From Caulochytrium protostelioides (Eukaryota > Chytridiomycota > Caulochytriomycetes > Caulochytriales > Caulochytriaceae), in contig ML014166.1 of NCBI GenBank assembly GCA_003615045.1, positions 46,005 through 110,004 of the forward strand: a stretch of 64,000 nt of DNA, in the 5' to 3' direction. This document shows, one piece after another, positions 1 to 11,804 of the stretch. A model generated the notes under the pieces. It ran no database searches. It saw only the letters and a program-made list of their open reading frames with translations, and had not been told where the DNA came from. The first letter of the stretch is position 1; each line of letters opens with the position of its first letter. A program made the position numbers and the translations under genes.

Positions 1-3000
1 CCCGCCGCCGCCGACTACCGCGACCTCGACGCAACATACACGTCGCCGCCGCCTGAGAACATCTATCTCGCAGTCATCAACTCCGACTGGGAGAAGCACA
101 TCGGCCTCGGCACCCGCTGGCCGTACCGCGCACTCGGGCGGAACGAGATCTCCATCTCCGCCTCGGTCCTGCGGGCCTTCAAGATCCCGCCGCAGACCGG
201 CCGCCAGGTCAATGTGACGATCGAGCTGGCCTCGTTCCTTTCGAGCTACACCGCGCTGAGCCTCGAGACGGCCGCCGGCAATGCCTCGGCGAATCCGCTG
301 GCGAGCGCTTTCCCGCCCGGGGGCACGCTCGTGCCCACGGTCTTCTTTACGACGGCCGTCACGTTGGGCGTGCTCGAGGCCGACGCTTTGACCACGTTTA
401 ACCAGACGACCGACCAGCGCTTCTACAACGTCACGGCCGAGGGCGCCTGGCAGTACGTGCTCGACCACGCGCTCAGCTACACCATGTCCTTCACGGTCGT
501 CGACGCGATCACCGAGTCGTATGCCAAATACCCGATCTCGTTCGGCAACGTGGCTGTGATCGAGTTCACGTATGCGCAGCAGCTCGTGCGCCAGACGATG
601 GGGTCCCTGACGGTGCAGGTGCTCGGCGCGGCGCTGTGGAACGGCACGCCGCCGTCCTGGTTCGCCAACGCCGCCACGTTCCCGATGGCGGAGTATGCCT
701 TCATGGTCAACCTGCTGGCCCGCGGCCGCGAGGCCATCTATGCGAAGGCGTCCTCGGTGCGCTCGCGCGAGATCATTGAGCTGAGCAACAACGTCGCCAA
801 GTCGATGGACCTCGCGACCAGCATCGCTTTCAATGCTGCCCTCCTCGAGGTCGTCGAGGCCACCTCGACGCTCCAGCTCTACCTCAACGAGACATTCTTC
901 CTGATCGTCTTTGCGCTCGTCATCCTCGGCATCATCCTGGTCTACTCGCTGCTGCTGGCCAACGTCGAGGAGAAGGCCTTCCAGTACGGCATGTGGCGCA
1001 TGCTCGGCATGACGCACACCATGCTCATCGAGGTCATTGTGGTCCAGTCGCTCTGGTTCTCGCTGCCCGCCATCGGCTTGGGCCTCATGTTCGCCTTCAT
1101 GGCCTTCATCCCCGTCGACTACACGTTCCTTATCTACACGGGCGGCAATCTCAACACCGCCCTCGGCGAAAGCGCGCTGCTGCTCTCGATCCTCGTCGGG
1201 CTGTTCATCCCGCTGCTCGGCATGATTCTGCCGATCCGCCGCGCCCTGACGGCGACGCTCCACGACGCGCTCGATCCCTCGCGCAAAGTCTCGCTCGTCG
1301 ACCCCGTGCATGAGCAGCGCCTCCGCGACCTGGGTATCAGCCCGATGGGCATCGCCGCCTCCATCCTCGCCATCGTGATCGGCATCCTCACCTACTACTT
1401 TGTGCCATACGCGTTCATCAACAACCAGTACAACATGTTCTACCGCATTCTGACGATCATGCTGCTGCTCATGCTGGCCGGCAAAGTCATGGTCGGCCAA
1501 TTCGTCCAGCCCTACCTCGAGTGGGCGCTCGTCCGCGGCTCGCTGCCCCTCACCAAAGACCGGTTCCTCACCTCGGTCGTGCTCAAGAACCTGTCCGCGC
1601 ACTTCGAGCGCAACCGCAAAAGCTCGCTCATGCTCATGATTTGTGTTGCGTACCTCATCTTCTCCTACTGCATGTTCAGCCTGCAGCTGGACACGCTCTC
1701 CGATTCGGTGCGAGCGACGTACGGCTCGGACTTCAATGTCGGCGGGCTCGGGTTCGGCTCGCCGCTCGACGAAGCCACGCTCAACACGTTCCTCGCCAAG
1801 TATGCGGCCAACAGCACCGATCCCATCGACCAGAGCGGCACCGTCGGCCGCGTCGTCGACGCGTGGTCGTACCAGACCTACGCGCTTGACGGGTATGCGC
1901 CCATCCAGGAGCTCTCGGTGCAGCGCCTCGGCCACGGCGACTCGATCTGGGCCGACCCCATTGGGCTCGATGCGGCATTCACGAGTGCCACCTACCGCCC
2001 CTTCCTGATGCGGGACAAGACGACGCCGGCCCACTTTGTCGGCGAGGTCCTCGAGGCCCCCGCCTGGGGCAGCGCGAAGGCGTTTGGGTTCGCGCCGGGC
2101 GCCCGCGTCGCCGAGCACATCAGCACCTACCAGACGCACCGGGACCAGTTCAACTACAGCCGCCCGCTGGCGGATGCGTACGCCAACCCGATCCCCGTCG
2201 TCGTCTCCGAGGGCATGGCCAACACGCTGCTCGCGCAGCTCGGCGACGTCGTCCTGCTCACGGTGACCTATCTGCGCGACGGGGCTACGCTGTACCTGAG
2301 CTGGTTCCTGCAGGTCGAGGGGATGCTCGCCAAGTGCCCTGGCATCACGTCGATGACGGCCACCGGCGCCAGGAGCGCGGTGCTGATGAGCATGACCAAC
2401 TACCAGATGGTGCTGGACACGGTCGAGGCCGCGAGCCGCGTGCCGGTGGCGCGGCAGAACCAGGTCACCCCCGACGTCGCGTACCCGGGCATCACGAAGG
2501 GCACGCTCTACATCAAGCTCGTCGAGGGCGTCACGGCGCTGCAGCGCACGACCTTCTTTGAGCTGCTGACCAACGCCATCAACAACGCCGACGTGACGAT
2601 CACCGACGTCCAGGCGAACATCGACCAGGACCAGGTCACGACGCAGTACATCCAGAGCCTGTTCTACATCGTCGCCGTGATCGGCATGATCTTCAGCTTC
2701 TTTGTGCTCTGGATCAGCTTTGCGGCGAACATCCGCGAAAACAGCTGGGAGTTCGGGATCCTCCGCGCGCTCGGGCTCACAAAGCACCAGATCATCCGGG
2801 TCTACGTCTACGAATCCCTCGCCGTCGTGCTCAGCGCCGTGATCTGGGGCACCCTCATCGGCATGACCACGTCCGCCATCATGGTGCTCCAGTTCAGCGC
2901 CCTCACGTCGTATCGCTTCGGCGTCACGATTCCGGTGCCCATCTACATCCTCGTTGTTGTCCTCTCCGTCATCATCGCCATCGTCGCGTCCTACCTGCCG

Positions 3001-3054
3001 TCGTCGCGCTTCGCCGAGGCCAAGATTGCCAACGTGATCCGTGGCTCTGCGTAA
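1..3054 (+). CDS. FtsX-like ABC-type permease, 5' end missing
   Basis: The frame is open from the first base of the window, so the gene begins upstream and only about 1017 C-terminal residues are seen. In window numbering the first membrane block spans residues ~297-417 and ends in a basic loop (IRRALTATLHDALDPSRK), the classic edge of an FtsX domain. Further spans lie near 450-467, 479-497 and 540-561. A large non-membrane domain (~565-880) follows, then a second FtsX block (~884-1000) with the conserved WEFGILRALGLTKHQI stretch. Two FtsX domains around a big ectodomain is the layout of long eukaryotic FtsX proteins related to MacB/LolC permeases. No ATP-binding cassette is present here; it could lie upstream or be a separate gene. 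Substrate unknown. A 14-bp triple repeat lies 27 bp after the stop. Family call firm, function inferred. Confidence 0.85.
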   Translation, partial: PAAADYRDLDATYTSPPPENIYLAVINSDWEKHIGLGTRWPYRALGRNEISISASVLRAFKIPPQTGRQVNVTIELASFLSSYTALSLETAAGNASANPLASAFPPGGTLVPTVFFTTAVTLGVLEADALTTFNQTTDQRFYNVTAEGAWQYVLDHALSYTMSFTVVDAITESYAKYPISFGNVAVIEFTYAQQLVRQTMGSLTVQVLGAALWNGTPPSWFANAATFPMAEYAFMVNLLARGREAIYAKASSVRSREIIELSNNVAKSMDLATSIAFNAALLEVVEATSTLQLYLNETFFLIVFALVILGIILVYSLLLANVEEKAFQYGMWRMLGMTHTMLIEVIVVQSLWFSLPAIGLGLMFAFMAFIPVDYTFLIYTGGNLNTALGESALLLSILVGLFIPLLGMILPIRRALTATLHDALDPSRKVSLVDPVHEQRLRDLGISPMGIAASILAIVIGILTYYFVPYAFINNQYNMFYRILTIMLLLMLAGKVMVGQFVQPYLEWALVRGSLPLTKDRFLTSVVLKNLSAHFERNRKSSLMLMICVAYLIFSYCMFSLQLDTLSDSVRATYGSDFNVGGLGFGSPLDEATLNTFLAKYAANSTDPIDQSGTVGRVVDAWSYQTYALDGYAPIQELSVQRLGHGDSIWADPIGLDAAFTSATYRPFLMRDKTTPAHFVGEVLEAPAWGSAKAFGFAPGARVAEHISTYQTHRDQFNYSRPLADAYANPIPVVVSEGMANTLLAQLGDVVLLTVTYLRDGATLYLSWFLQVEGMLAKCPGITSMTATGARSAVLMSMTNYQMVLDTVEAASRVPVARQNQVTPDVAYPGITKGTLYIKLVEGVTALQRTTFFELLTNAINNADVTITDVQANIDQDQVTTQYIQSLFYIVAVIGMIFSFFVLWISFAANIRENSWEFGILRALGLTKHQIIRVYVYESLAVVLSAVIWGTLIGMTTSAIMVLQFSALTSYRFGVTIPVPIYILVVVLSVIIAIVASYLPSSRFAEAKIANVIRGSA

Positions 3055-3080
3055 CGAGCCCGCGCCTTCCGGATGGGTAA

Positions 3081-3122
3081 CTGTATATCCTAAACTGTAT
3101 ATCCTAAACTGTATATTCTAAA
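3081..3122 (+). repeat. Three tandem 14-bp copies carrying TGTATAT
   Basis: Units at 3081-3094, 3095-3108 and 3109-3122 (ctgtatatcctaaa). The third differs by one base (ttct for tcct). They lie 27 bp past the stop codon, in a local AT-rich patch, so they should fall in the 3' UTR or the cleavage region. Each unit carries a UGUAUAU-type word like those bound by PUF proteins or used as polyadenylation upstream elements. Confidence 0.9.
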
Positions 3123-3310
3123 ACAAGAGACGCGAGTTGGAGTGTTGTGGTTCAGCCCTGCGGAAGTGGCTTAGCGATGGAGAAGGGGGGCCCCCGCGGC
3201 GAGAGGGAGGGCGACCGCCGCCGTCACGAGCGCGCGGCCCTTTCGCTCCTCGCTGGTTCTGGCCTTTGCGCAGCGCGAAGCACGCGTTGGCGTTGGTGTC
3301 GGCATCCGCG

Positions 3311-3311
3311 C

Positions 3312-3362
<51 letters not shown>
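3311..3362. repeat. GTCGGC hexamer microsatellite
   Basis: Near-perfect run of (GTCGGC)n with one interruption (gtcgac near 3330). The same hexamer recurs inside several genes of this window. Confidence 0.9.
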
Positions 3363-3364
<2 letters not shown>

Positions 3365-3809
3365 ATAGGACCACGCCATAAGAAGCACGGTCTGATGCGC
3401 GTGCTGGCGTGTCGGAGCATCGCCCATCCGCCGTCCCGATGGCCTCGGCCCCCGACGACGCGTCAACGTGGCGCAGGCACCTCGCAGCGGCGGCCGGCGG
3501 TCGGCATCGACCGTATGCTCGGCCTCCCTCTCCCGACGGTCCTGTGAACCCCCATACCGTGCCGACCGCGTCGCGTCTGATTCCCTGCGCGGCTTCCCTC
3601 AGCGCTTATCTCCGAGCGGACGCCGACGTGGACGTCGCTGTGGCCTGGACGCCGCCGTGGCCGTGGACGCGCCGACGATCCTCTCTCCGCGCGCCGTCTC
3701 CTGAGTCCGTTCCCCTCGGCCTCGCCGCGTGCAGACGGGGCTCCTGTTGCCGACCGGCTCCCGCCGCCGACCTGATTCCCGCCACCGCCAGCGCCGCGTC
3801 TCGCTGACG

Positions 3810-5707
3810 ATGGCCGTGTCGTCCTCCCGTCCTGCGTATACGTACGGCGACCGCGAGTACGAGTCCTTCCGCAGCGCGCCTCCGGACGGCGGCCGCGGGC
3901 CCTCCCCCTCGGCCGGCATGGACGCGGCCGCGCGCCGCCGCGCGTCGCCCGACCGCCTGCCGCCGGCGTCCGTCCACGCGCCGTCGGCGCTGCCGTCGCA
4001 CCAGACGGGCGACGCCAAGTGGAAGCAGCTGCGCAGCGCTGCCAAGACGATCGAGCTCGCCGCCGTGCAGCGCGAGCTTCCGTTGTACGGAGACGCGGAC
4101 TGTCCGCCGCTGCCAAGCGACCCGACGCGCACCGGGTACAATGTGATTCCGCGGAGCCCGGCGCGCGCACCGCCCGCGGTGCGCGGGTATGCGCTCGGCG
4201 GGATGCATGACGCTGACGGCAGCCCGTACGGCGCGCGCTACGCCGGCGACGACGCCACACAGACCGTCGAGCGGGAGAGCACGATCCCGCTGCCGGACGT
4301 GCTGTACGACCAGTACCTGATGCTGGAATGCCGCTGCTTCATGGGGCTGTTCCCCGAGATCAATCGCGCGTGGGTCACCATCGACAACCGCCTCTTCCTC
4401 TGGGACTATACCGCGTCGCAGGGCAAGCCAAGCGCGAGCGCCGCTGCAGCCGGCGCCGCGGACGACAACCTCGTGACCTACGATGGCCAGAAGCAAATCA
4501 TTATCTCGGTCGCGCTCGTGAAGCCGGTGGCGGGCGTGTTCCTGCCGCAGATCGAGTTCTTGCTCGTGGTGACCACGCCGATCGAAATTATCCTGCTGGG
4601 CGTGACGTTCGAGGGCCCCGAGCGCCGCGAATTGGCCATCATTGAAACGGGCCTCGCGCAGTCCTCGGATCAGATCTTGATGGGGGCCATTGTCTCGACC
4701 GCCGAGGGTCGCGTGTTCATGTGCGGCAACAACGGCCACCTCTTCGAGCTCGAGTACCGCGCGAGCGCGGGCCTCTTCTCGTCGCGCATGAACCGCATCA
4801 ACCGCACCGCGTCCTCGCTCGCGTACTTCCTGCCCTCGTTCCTCCACTTCGGCCCCGACGACGGCGCGCTCTCGCTCGCCATCGACCCGCACCGCCACAT
4901 CCTCTACGTGCTCACCGCGCAGAACAACATCCAGGTCGTCGACCTCGGTCACGACGGCAAGGGTTACACCGTCGTTGCGAAGCAGACCGACCTGCAGCGT
5001 CACCTGCTCGAGGCGCTCGACCAGAACTACCGCTCGACCGCGCTGCACCTGCTCGATGCGCAGCGCTTCTTTATCATTGCACTGCACGTCGTCGCGCCCG
5101 CTGAGAGCGACACCGTGCATCTCGTGGCTGTCGCCTCCAATGGCTGTCGCCTTTACTTGACGACCGCCGCAGATCGTGCCGCCCAGCTCGGGCGCTTGCC
5201 CTATGGCAGCGCGCTTCAGAGCGCTTACGGGTCGCGCTCCTCGTGGTCAGGGCCCAGCAGCTTGACGGCACGATCGGCGGCGGCGGCGCCGTCGTCGTCG
5301 TCAGGGTCGTCAGGGTCGTCAGGGTCGTCAGCGCGGCCGACGGGTCTGTACCTGGTGGCGGTGCGGCCGCCGCCGCCGGACCCCACGGGCGGCTCCGCCG
5401 CCGCCGCCGCCCTCGCCGCCCACCAGAACGCCGCCGGCAGCGAGAGCAGCGTGCTGCCGTCGCTGCACGTGTCGTTCTACCGGCAGGGCCTCTTCCTCGC
5501 GGGCAACTCGCTCTCCGACGACGCGGACGCGCTCGTGAGCGTCGGGCTCGACGCGGGCGTCATGAGCCGCATGGCCCATTTCGCCGAAGCCGCCTCGTCC
5601 CAGGTCGTCGAGTGCAAGGTCTGGGCCATTGCCGAGGCGCCGCTGCCGCCGTCCAGCCTCGCCGCCCTGCAGGCCGACGCCATCGCCAGCGTGGCAGCCG
5701 CGTCGAC

Positions 5708-5740
<33 letters not shown>

Positions 5741-8700
5741 AAAGTCACAGCGCGCCACCGTGCCCTGGGGCCACTATCTCATGGCGCCGAGCCGGCGGTT
5801 CCCGCTGCTCACCAACGCCGGCGTCGTGTTCTATCGCGAGGTGCGGCCCATCGACCACCTCGTGACGCTGCTCGAGCAGGCCTGTCTGATGGGCGCGGCG
5901 CCTGGCGCGCACGTGCAGCAGGCCATCGCGACCTTCGTTGGTCACTACGGCAACATGGCCGCGTGCGCCATGTGCCTCGCGGTCGCTTGCGGCGACCCGC
6001 AGGCGCAGCGCGGGGGCGCCGTCAACCTCGGCGGCGACGACGGCTCGCTCAGCCCCGCCGTCCGCGACCTCGCCGCCCGCCTCTTCTTCCAGTATGGCGG
6101 GCAACCCTGTTACATGGGCGGCGCGTACGCCGTCCAGGACGCGTACCCGCCGCCGCTGCAGGGGCTCGGCCGCCCCGTGCCCAAGGCCGAGGTCCGCTAC
6201 AGCCACAAGCACGATGCATTCGCGCACTATGTGGCGCGCCTCGTCCACCCCATCTGGCGCGCGCGGCTCGTGCGGCCCATCGCCGGCACCAAGGACTACG
6301 ATCTCGCGTATGCAACGCGGCTGCTGGTCGCGATCCGGGCGCAGCTCGAAGAGCTGAGCCACTTCCTGCTGCGCCACCCCGTCTTCATCTCGGACGCCGG
6401 GTTCGCCTCGGCGGCGGTCGTCAACGGCGACCCGTCCGGCCTCTACGGCCCGACGAGCCTGGACCCGGCCTCCCTCGAGGCCTCGCAGCAGGAGGGCATC
6501 AGCCTCGCGAGCATGCGGACACTGCTCATGTACGCCATCCAGGGCACGCACTTCCTGCTGCTGCTGGCGGACCACCAGCTGCCCGCGGTCATCCGCCGGC
6601 TAAAGCCCGAGCTGCGCGCGCAGCTCGCGTCGCTCTCGCTGGAAGCGCTACTCACGACGCCGCAGGGCAACCACCTCGCCCGCGAACTCGGCCGCGCCCT
6701 CGTCCAGCGCGAGATCGACGCCGGCGTCGCCGTCGAGCACGTGGCACAGTCCCTACGCCGCGCCTGCGGCGCCTTCTGCACCGCGACCGATCTGCTCGCC
6801 TTCCGCGCCGCGCAGTCCCTCGCCGCCGTGAGTCGCGCCGAGACCCGCGCCGACGCGAACGCTCAGCTCCAGGAGGCCCTCGACCTCTACCTGCAGATCC
6901 TGACGCCCGCCGCACACCGCGCCGACGGCGCCATGACGGCGCACCACCGCCGCCTCGGCTACGACGAGTACGACCATGCGGCCGACCGCCGCCACGGCTA
7001 CGGCGACGCCGCGGGCGCATCCCACGGCTATGCCCCCCACGGCACCCACAGCCGCGGGATGGCCATGACGGCGGGCGGCCGCCCGCACCCCGAGCACGGG
7101 TACCACCACGGCGACGGGTTGTCCAGCGAGGGCGCCGAGTACGGGCACGACTCGCCCGTGCTGAGTGTGGACCGTATCGAGGAGGTCATGTTCAAGTTCA
7201 ACGAGCACCAGTGTTTCCGCGGCGCGATCGAGATCTGCCTCGCGTACGCGGCTCACACGAGCGACCCGAGCCAGGCGGCGGCGCCGGCGAACCTGAGCGC
7301 GGACCTGGCGGACGCGGGGCCGATGGTGCCGCCGCGCGAGAGCACGTGGACGCCCGAGGAGAAGAGCGCCTACGGCCTGATCTGCAAGACCTTGTCGCAG
7401 GCGATCGCGGCCAACGGGCCGAGCGACGTCCAGCAGATGCTAGCGAGCTTCCTCACGCGCTACCCGATGCGGGGCGCCTTCCACGTGACCGTGTTCTGGT
7501 TCCTCAAGGGCCAGGGCCTTACCGACTGGCTGCTCACGCTGCCTTCGCCGTGGTTGCCGTCGTGGCTCTACGAGCAGCGCTTCCAGGAAGGCTATGTGGA
7601 GCTGCTGACGCGCGTGCTGATGGCGAAGCACCGCTTCACGAAGGCCGCGACGTTCCTGCTCGAGATGGCCGAGTCGCGCGCGGAACTGCCTCTGCAGCTG
7701 CGTCTGGAGTATCTCTTCCGCGCGACCGCGAACCTCAAGAGTATCGACGAGACGAGCCGCGATGCGGGCGGTCCTCGCGGCGCCAACAGCAGCACTGCCC
7801 ACGGTGACGACGTGCCCTACGAGAACGCCGGTCATCGTGCCGGCCTGGGCATGGGCGGCCCGGTGACCAGCAACAGCGGGTCCATGACCGATTTTCACGG
7901 CCGCCCCATCCACCTCGGCGAGCTGGTGAGTGATATTGCCGACAAGACCGATGTCGCGCTGGTGCAGATGCAGGTCCTAAACAGCCTGCCGACCGCCGTC
8001 TCACCGGCGTCGCTGCCGTCGGAGGACGGCCAGCCGGCGACGGAGGCGGTGCAGGCCGCCGAGGCGCAGCTGGCGCAGTGCCGCGTCCAGCTCGAGACGC
8101 GGCTCCTGAGCCTGACCGAGCTGTACCAGATCTGCGAGAACTACGAGATGCACGAGCACCTGCTCGCTATCTTCCATACCTCCGACCACCGGGACCACGC
8201 GCAGATCGCCGTGATTTGGGAGCGCCTGATCGGCGCCACGTTGGCGAACGCGATGCTGGGCGGGGGCAACGCGCTCGATGCGATCCGGGACCAGCTCGTC
8301 GCGATGGCCGACCGCTACGGCGTCAACACGGCCATCGTGCCCGTCACGATGCTGTTCCCGCACCTCGCGACCCTGCTGACGGAGCAACCTGGCGACGTCG
8401 AGGCCCTGCTGCGCCACTCGCAGCCGACGCTGCGCCACGGCAAAGAAGTCGAGCGGCCCGTCCGGGTCCGCAACGACCTCACGGAGACGGCGGGGTGCCC
8501 GCCGCTCGCGGCGGCCGCGGCGTGGCTCGTCGAGACCTTCGTGAGCGGCATGGGCGTCTCGGCGCGCACCGTGCTGGGCCTGCTGACGCCGCTCACCGAC
8601 CCGCACCCGACCCGCTCCCTCGGCGCCGCGGGCCTGCGCCTGCACGCGCCGCCCGCCGGCTCGTCCGGCTCGGCGTCCGCCGCGCGCGCCACGCTAGTGG

Positions 8701-9509
8701 CCCGCTTCGCGTGGGAGGCCATCCTGTACGTGGTCGACCAGGGCGTGTTTGGCCACGTGTCCGCCAAGCACCACCCCGAGGCGTGGCGCACGCTGCTGCT
8801 GCCGCAGGGCCAGGACGCCATGACGGCGCTCGCGGACGCGCCGGACGGCGCCGACGGCAACCCTTTCCTCGATGCGGCGGAGGCCATGGACGACGACGAC
8901 GACGAGGATACGCGCGGCGCGTACGCGGGGCTCGCGGCCACCACGAGCCCGCTGCAGGCGCTCGTGCAGCTCGAGGACCTGCTGCGCCGCGGCGTTTCCC
9001 AGCTCGCTGACCTGGCGTCGCTCAGCGTCTCGCCGGCCGCGCGCTCGCCCTTCACAGACGACGCCGCCGACGCCGAGCTCAGCACCACGCGTCACGCGTC
9101 CCTCGGCCGCCGGCTGGCCAAGCTGTGGAACGAGGTCAAGCAGCGCTACGAGCTGGACGCGACGGCGATGGCCGAGAAGCACGCCGCCTCGTCGGCGTCG
9201 GCGTCATCGACGTTCATGACGCCGCGCGTGATGCGCGGCGGCGCTGGCGCCCGGCCGACGACGGACCGGCCCGCCGCCGCCTATGAGGACGCCGCGAATC
9301 TCCGCGACGATCTGCGGCTCGGCACGGGTGGCATGGCGACCGCCTCGGGGTTCTACGGCGCGGGCAGCGGCGCGCAGCCGTCCTATGCGCGCGACGGCGC
9401 GAGCAAACCCTCCTTGTACCACAGCGCCGCCTACCCGGCCGCGTCGGGTAGCGCTGCGACGCCGCTGACGCGCTTATCGGCCCAGCGGACGTCTCCACGC
9501 TTCCACTAG
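3810..9509 (+). CDS. NUP155: Nucleoporin Nup155/Nup170 family
   Basis: Predicted 1899 residues, longer than the ~1400 of the animal or yeast protein. It is a structural scaffold of the inner ring of the nuclear pore. Near residue 159 the signature of the Nup155 N-terminal beta-propeller is clear (DVLYDQYLMLECRCFMGLFP, then RAWVTIDNRLFLWDY). The propeller runs to about residue 700, followed by a helical-repeat solenoid. The extra length comes from low-complexity insertions: an SSG repeat coded by 9-bp units near 5300-5330, a SASASA run from GTCGGC hexamers near 5709-5740, a His/Tyr/Gly-rich stretch near 6940-7150, and an acidic patch near 8887. The ATG at 3810 has A at -3 and G at +4; upstream in-frame codons start only at a GTG. 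Single exon as read. Family assignment is strong. Confidence 0.93.
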
Positions 9510-10522
9510 CAGACGCGTCTCTTTTTTTTCCTGTCGGATGTCTGATATCTTGCTATATTGTGATGATGGAGTAGTCCATGATGGGATGATGAATTTGTTA
9601 GAGCTATGCGAGATCGAGGGCGACGGTGGACACCAAGCATGCAGGCATGCATGGCTGCTTACTGCTCGCTGCTTGCGGGTGGCCTTTCGGATGGCGTTCC
9701 AATCGTTGACGCGGCGAAGCCAGGGGGGTCGGGGCGAGGGGCGCCTTCAGGCGTCGGCCAAAGCATGACCCGAAGGCGATATCGTCAACGATCGCGTCAG
9801 CATCGAGCGCTCGCGGCATCGAGAGCGAATCCGCCAGCAGGGACCGATCGGACACCGCGGATGGTCGACCGACGGGCGGATGCCCGATCTCGCCGTTGGT
9901 GCCGGGATGCTATGAGATCCCGATGCTTCAGAAGGAAAAAAGATAGCATCCCCCCTCGTAAGCATGGTCCACGCGGTGCTGGTGTCCATGCCGATCCGCC
10001 GTGGGCTGATGCATCGATCACAACGCCCGTGCCGCCATCAGCAGCCGTGGGTGGGCGCGTTCCACCGAGCATATGGCGCCATCCGGTGTCATACCAAGCC
10101 TAACAGACGCATGCTCGTCTGCGTGTTTGGGTGGTCCGATGCCGGCATCCGGTATGAAACCTCGTCGGGATGGCGTGACGATCCGATCGCGCCCACGGCG
10201 TCGGCAACGCGCCAGCAGGCCCGCCGCCACCGTTATCAGATATCGGAGGCCACCCCCTTGATTCTTCGAGGCCGGCGCTGCCGTTGATGGTCGAGAGAAC
10301 GTCTGTTGTCTTGAGCACCCAGCGCGCTCGCTGGCCCTGTCGTTTGTGCTGACGGCAGGGCCGCGCCGGCGCGATCGGCAGATGCATCAGAAACGCGCGC
10401 GCCGTCAAGACAATGCGTGATGCCCAGAGCTGGGCGGCGCAGACGCTCGAAGGCGGGCGGGGGTCTGCCTTCCGTCGCCGCCGCCGTCGATGCCGCCGCC
10501 GGCCGTCGCCGTCGCCGTCGAT

Positions 10523-10560
<38 letters not shown>
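10523..10560. repeat. (GCC)n triplet array
   Basis: About 12 uninterrupted GCC units, flanked by imperfect GCC/GTC triplets. Confidence 0.95.
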
Positions 10561-11066
10561 GCACGGCGCTGCCGTCGATGGCGGCGTCCAAGCCGCGGCG
10601 GCGGCGCATTTGATGTCATCGCCGCGGCTGGGGTGGGGTGCTTCGCAGGGCCCGGCGGGCCCCCGCGCCGCCGCAGCACCACGCCGGTGCCGGCGCGCGT
10701 CGCGGATCCCGACCGGTCGAAGGCGCGCCGTTGGCGGTCGACCCCTTCGACGGCCGCGCCGGCCGCCGCGGCCGAGAAGGAAGCGGCTGTTCCGATATCC
10801 GAAGGTCCAGAGGTCCAGAGGTCCGGAGGTCCTGCCGGCGAGGCGCGCGAGCATCACGACGGGGCTCGACCAGGCACGACCCGGCCGGGGGTCGCGCGTT
10901 GGAAGGCAGCGGCTCGCCATGCCGTCCGCGCATTGGCAGGCGTCGCCGGCGTCGCAGGACCCCCGCGCCGCCCGTGGTGGCGTCGGCCCCCCGCGCGCCG
11001 TCCACCGCTGACGATGGCCGGCGTCGGGAACGTCGTGGCGGCGGCGGCGGCTACGGCGGCGGCGGC

Positions 11067-11067
<1 letters not shown>

Positions 11068-11100
<33 letters not shown>
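11068..11100. repeat. (GCT)n triplet array
   Basis: About 11 GCT units following a run of GGC. No gene is supported across it. Confidence 0.95.
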
Positions 11101-11804
11101 ACGGCTGCTAGGAGGATCATGGCGATGGCGGCGTCTCTCCTTCCGAGCGGCCACCGCCTCCGTTGAGGGACCAGCTCGGTCCAGCGTGGCTCGCATGGGC
11201 GCTCGGATGATGCCATCGGCGGCGGGCGGGCGGGGACGTGGGGTCCGCGAACCCGCTGCGACGGGACGGCTCCCGCGGTGCCGGCACTGCCCGGCCGCGC
11301 CGCGGGTCGCTCGTATAAATCGCGGACGGGTCGACGGGGTCGCAACGCATGCTGGGATCACCCGGGGGATCTGTGCGCAGCCGAGCCCAGGCGGGCGGCC
11401 GCCTATCGGAGTTTGGCCCATGAGGCATGTTGCTAATTTTCGCATGCTTAGCCCCATGTGAAACACGCAGCGGTCGCACGTCGCAGCACACTCCGGATGA
11501 GTGTTCTGGAAGGGTCGTTGTTCGCAGATTCGACGCTCCCACGGCGGAGCGGGCCCCGTATCCTTTGAACAGCCGGTCTGTTGAAGCATCCTCGGACATT
11601 GCCGTCTGAGGCCCATCGCCATCGGTCGCTTTCTTCATCGACACGGGCCACCGTCCTCGAGACTTCTGGTCCTGGCCCCCGATATCCCCCTCCTCCCTTG
11701 TTTTGGACCCTCTCCGATCGATTGCTGGCAAAAGCGGTGCGTCTGGAACGCATCCCCATTTCTCGTGTTGATCCCATCGTCGCCCTCTCAGATCGCCCGC
11801 CATC

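Larger units (their letters stand above)
3055..3809. other. Intergenic: 3' flank of permease and promoter of Nup155
   Basis: Holds the 14-bp triple repeat just after the permease stop and a GTCGGC hexamer array. No gene seen. In-frame codons continue 27 residues upstream of the Nup155 ATG, but only from a GTG. Confidence 0.6.
9510..11804. other. Intergenic 2.3 kb with triplet repeats
   Basis: No convincing gene. Several frames are open only because of the base composition. Just past the Nup155 stop there is a T-rich stretch (9521-9530) and an AT-rich patch (9540-9600) that fits a 3' UTR. The middle holds GCC and GCT/CTG triplet arrays. The last part is the promoter and leader of the arrestin gene. 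Confidence 0.55.

Noticed and set aside
5243-7807. 854-codon plus-strand frame inside Nup155
   Set aside because: Out of frame with the nucleoporin, Arg/Pro-rich, no domain; a by-product of high GC.
10405-11622. 405-codon minus-strand frame in the gap after Nup155
   Set aside because: Low-complexity, crosses GCC and GCT arrays, no domain or conserved-looking block.
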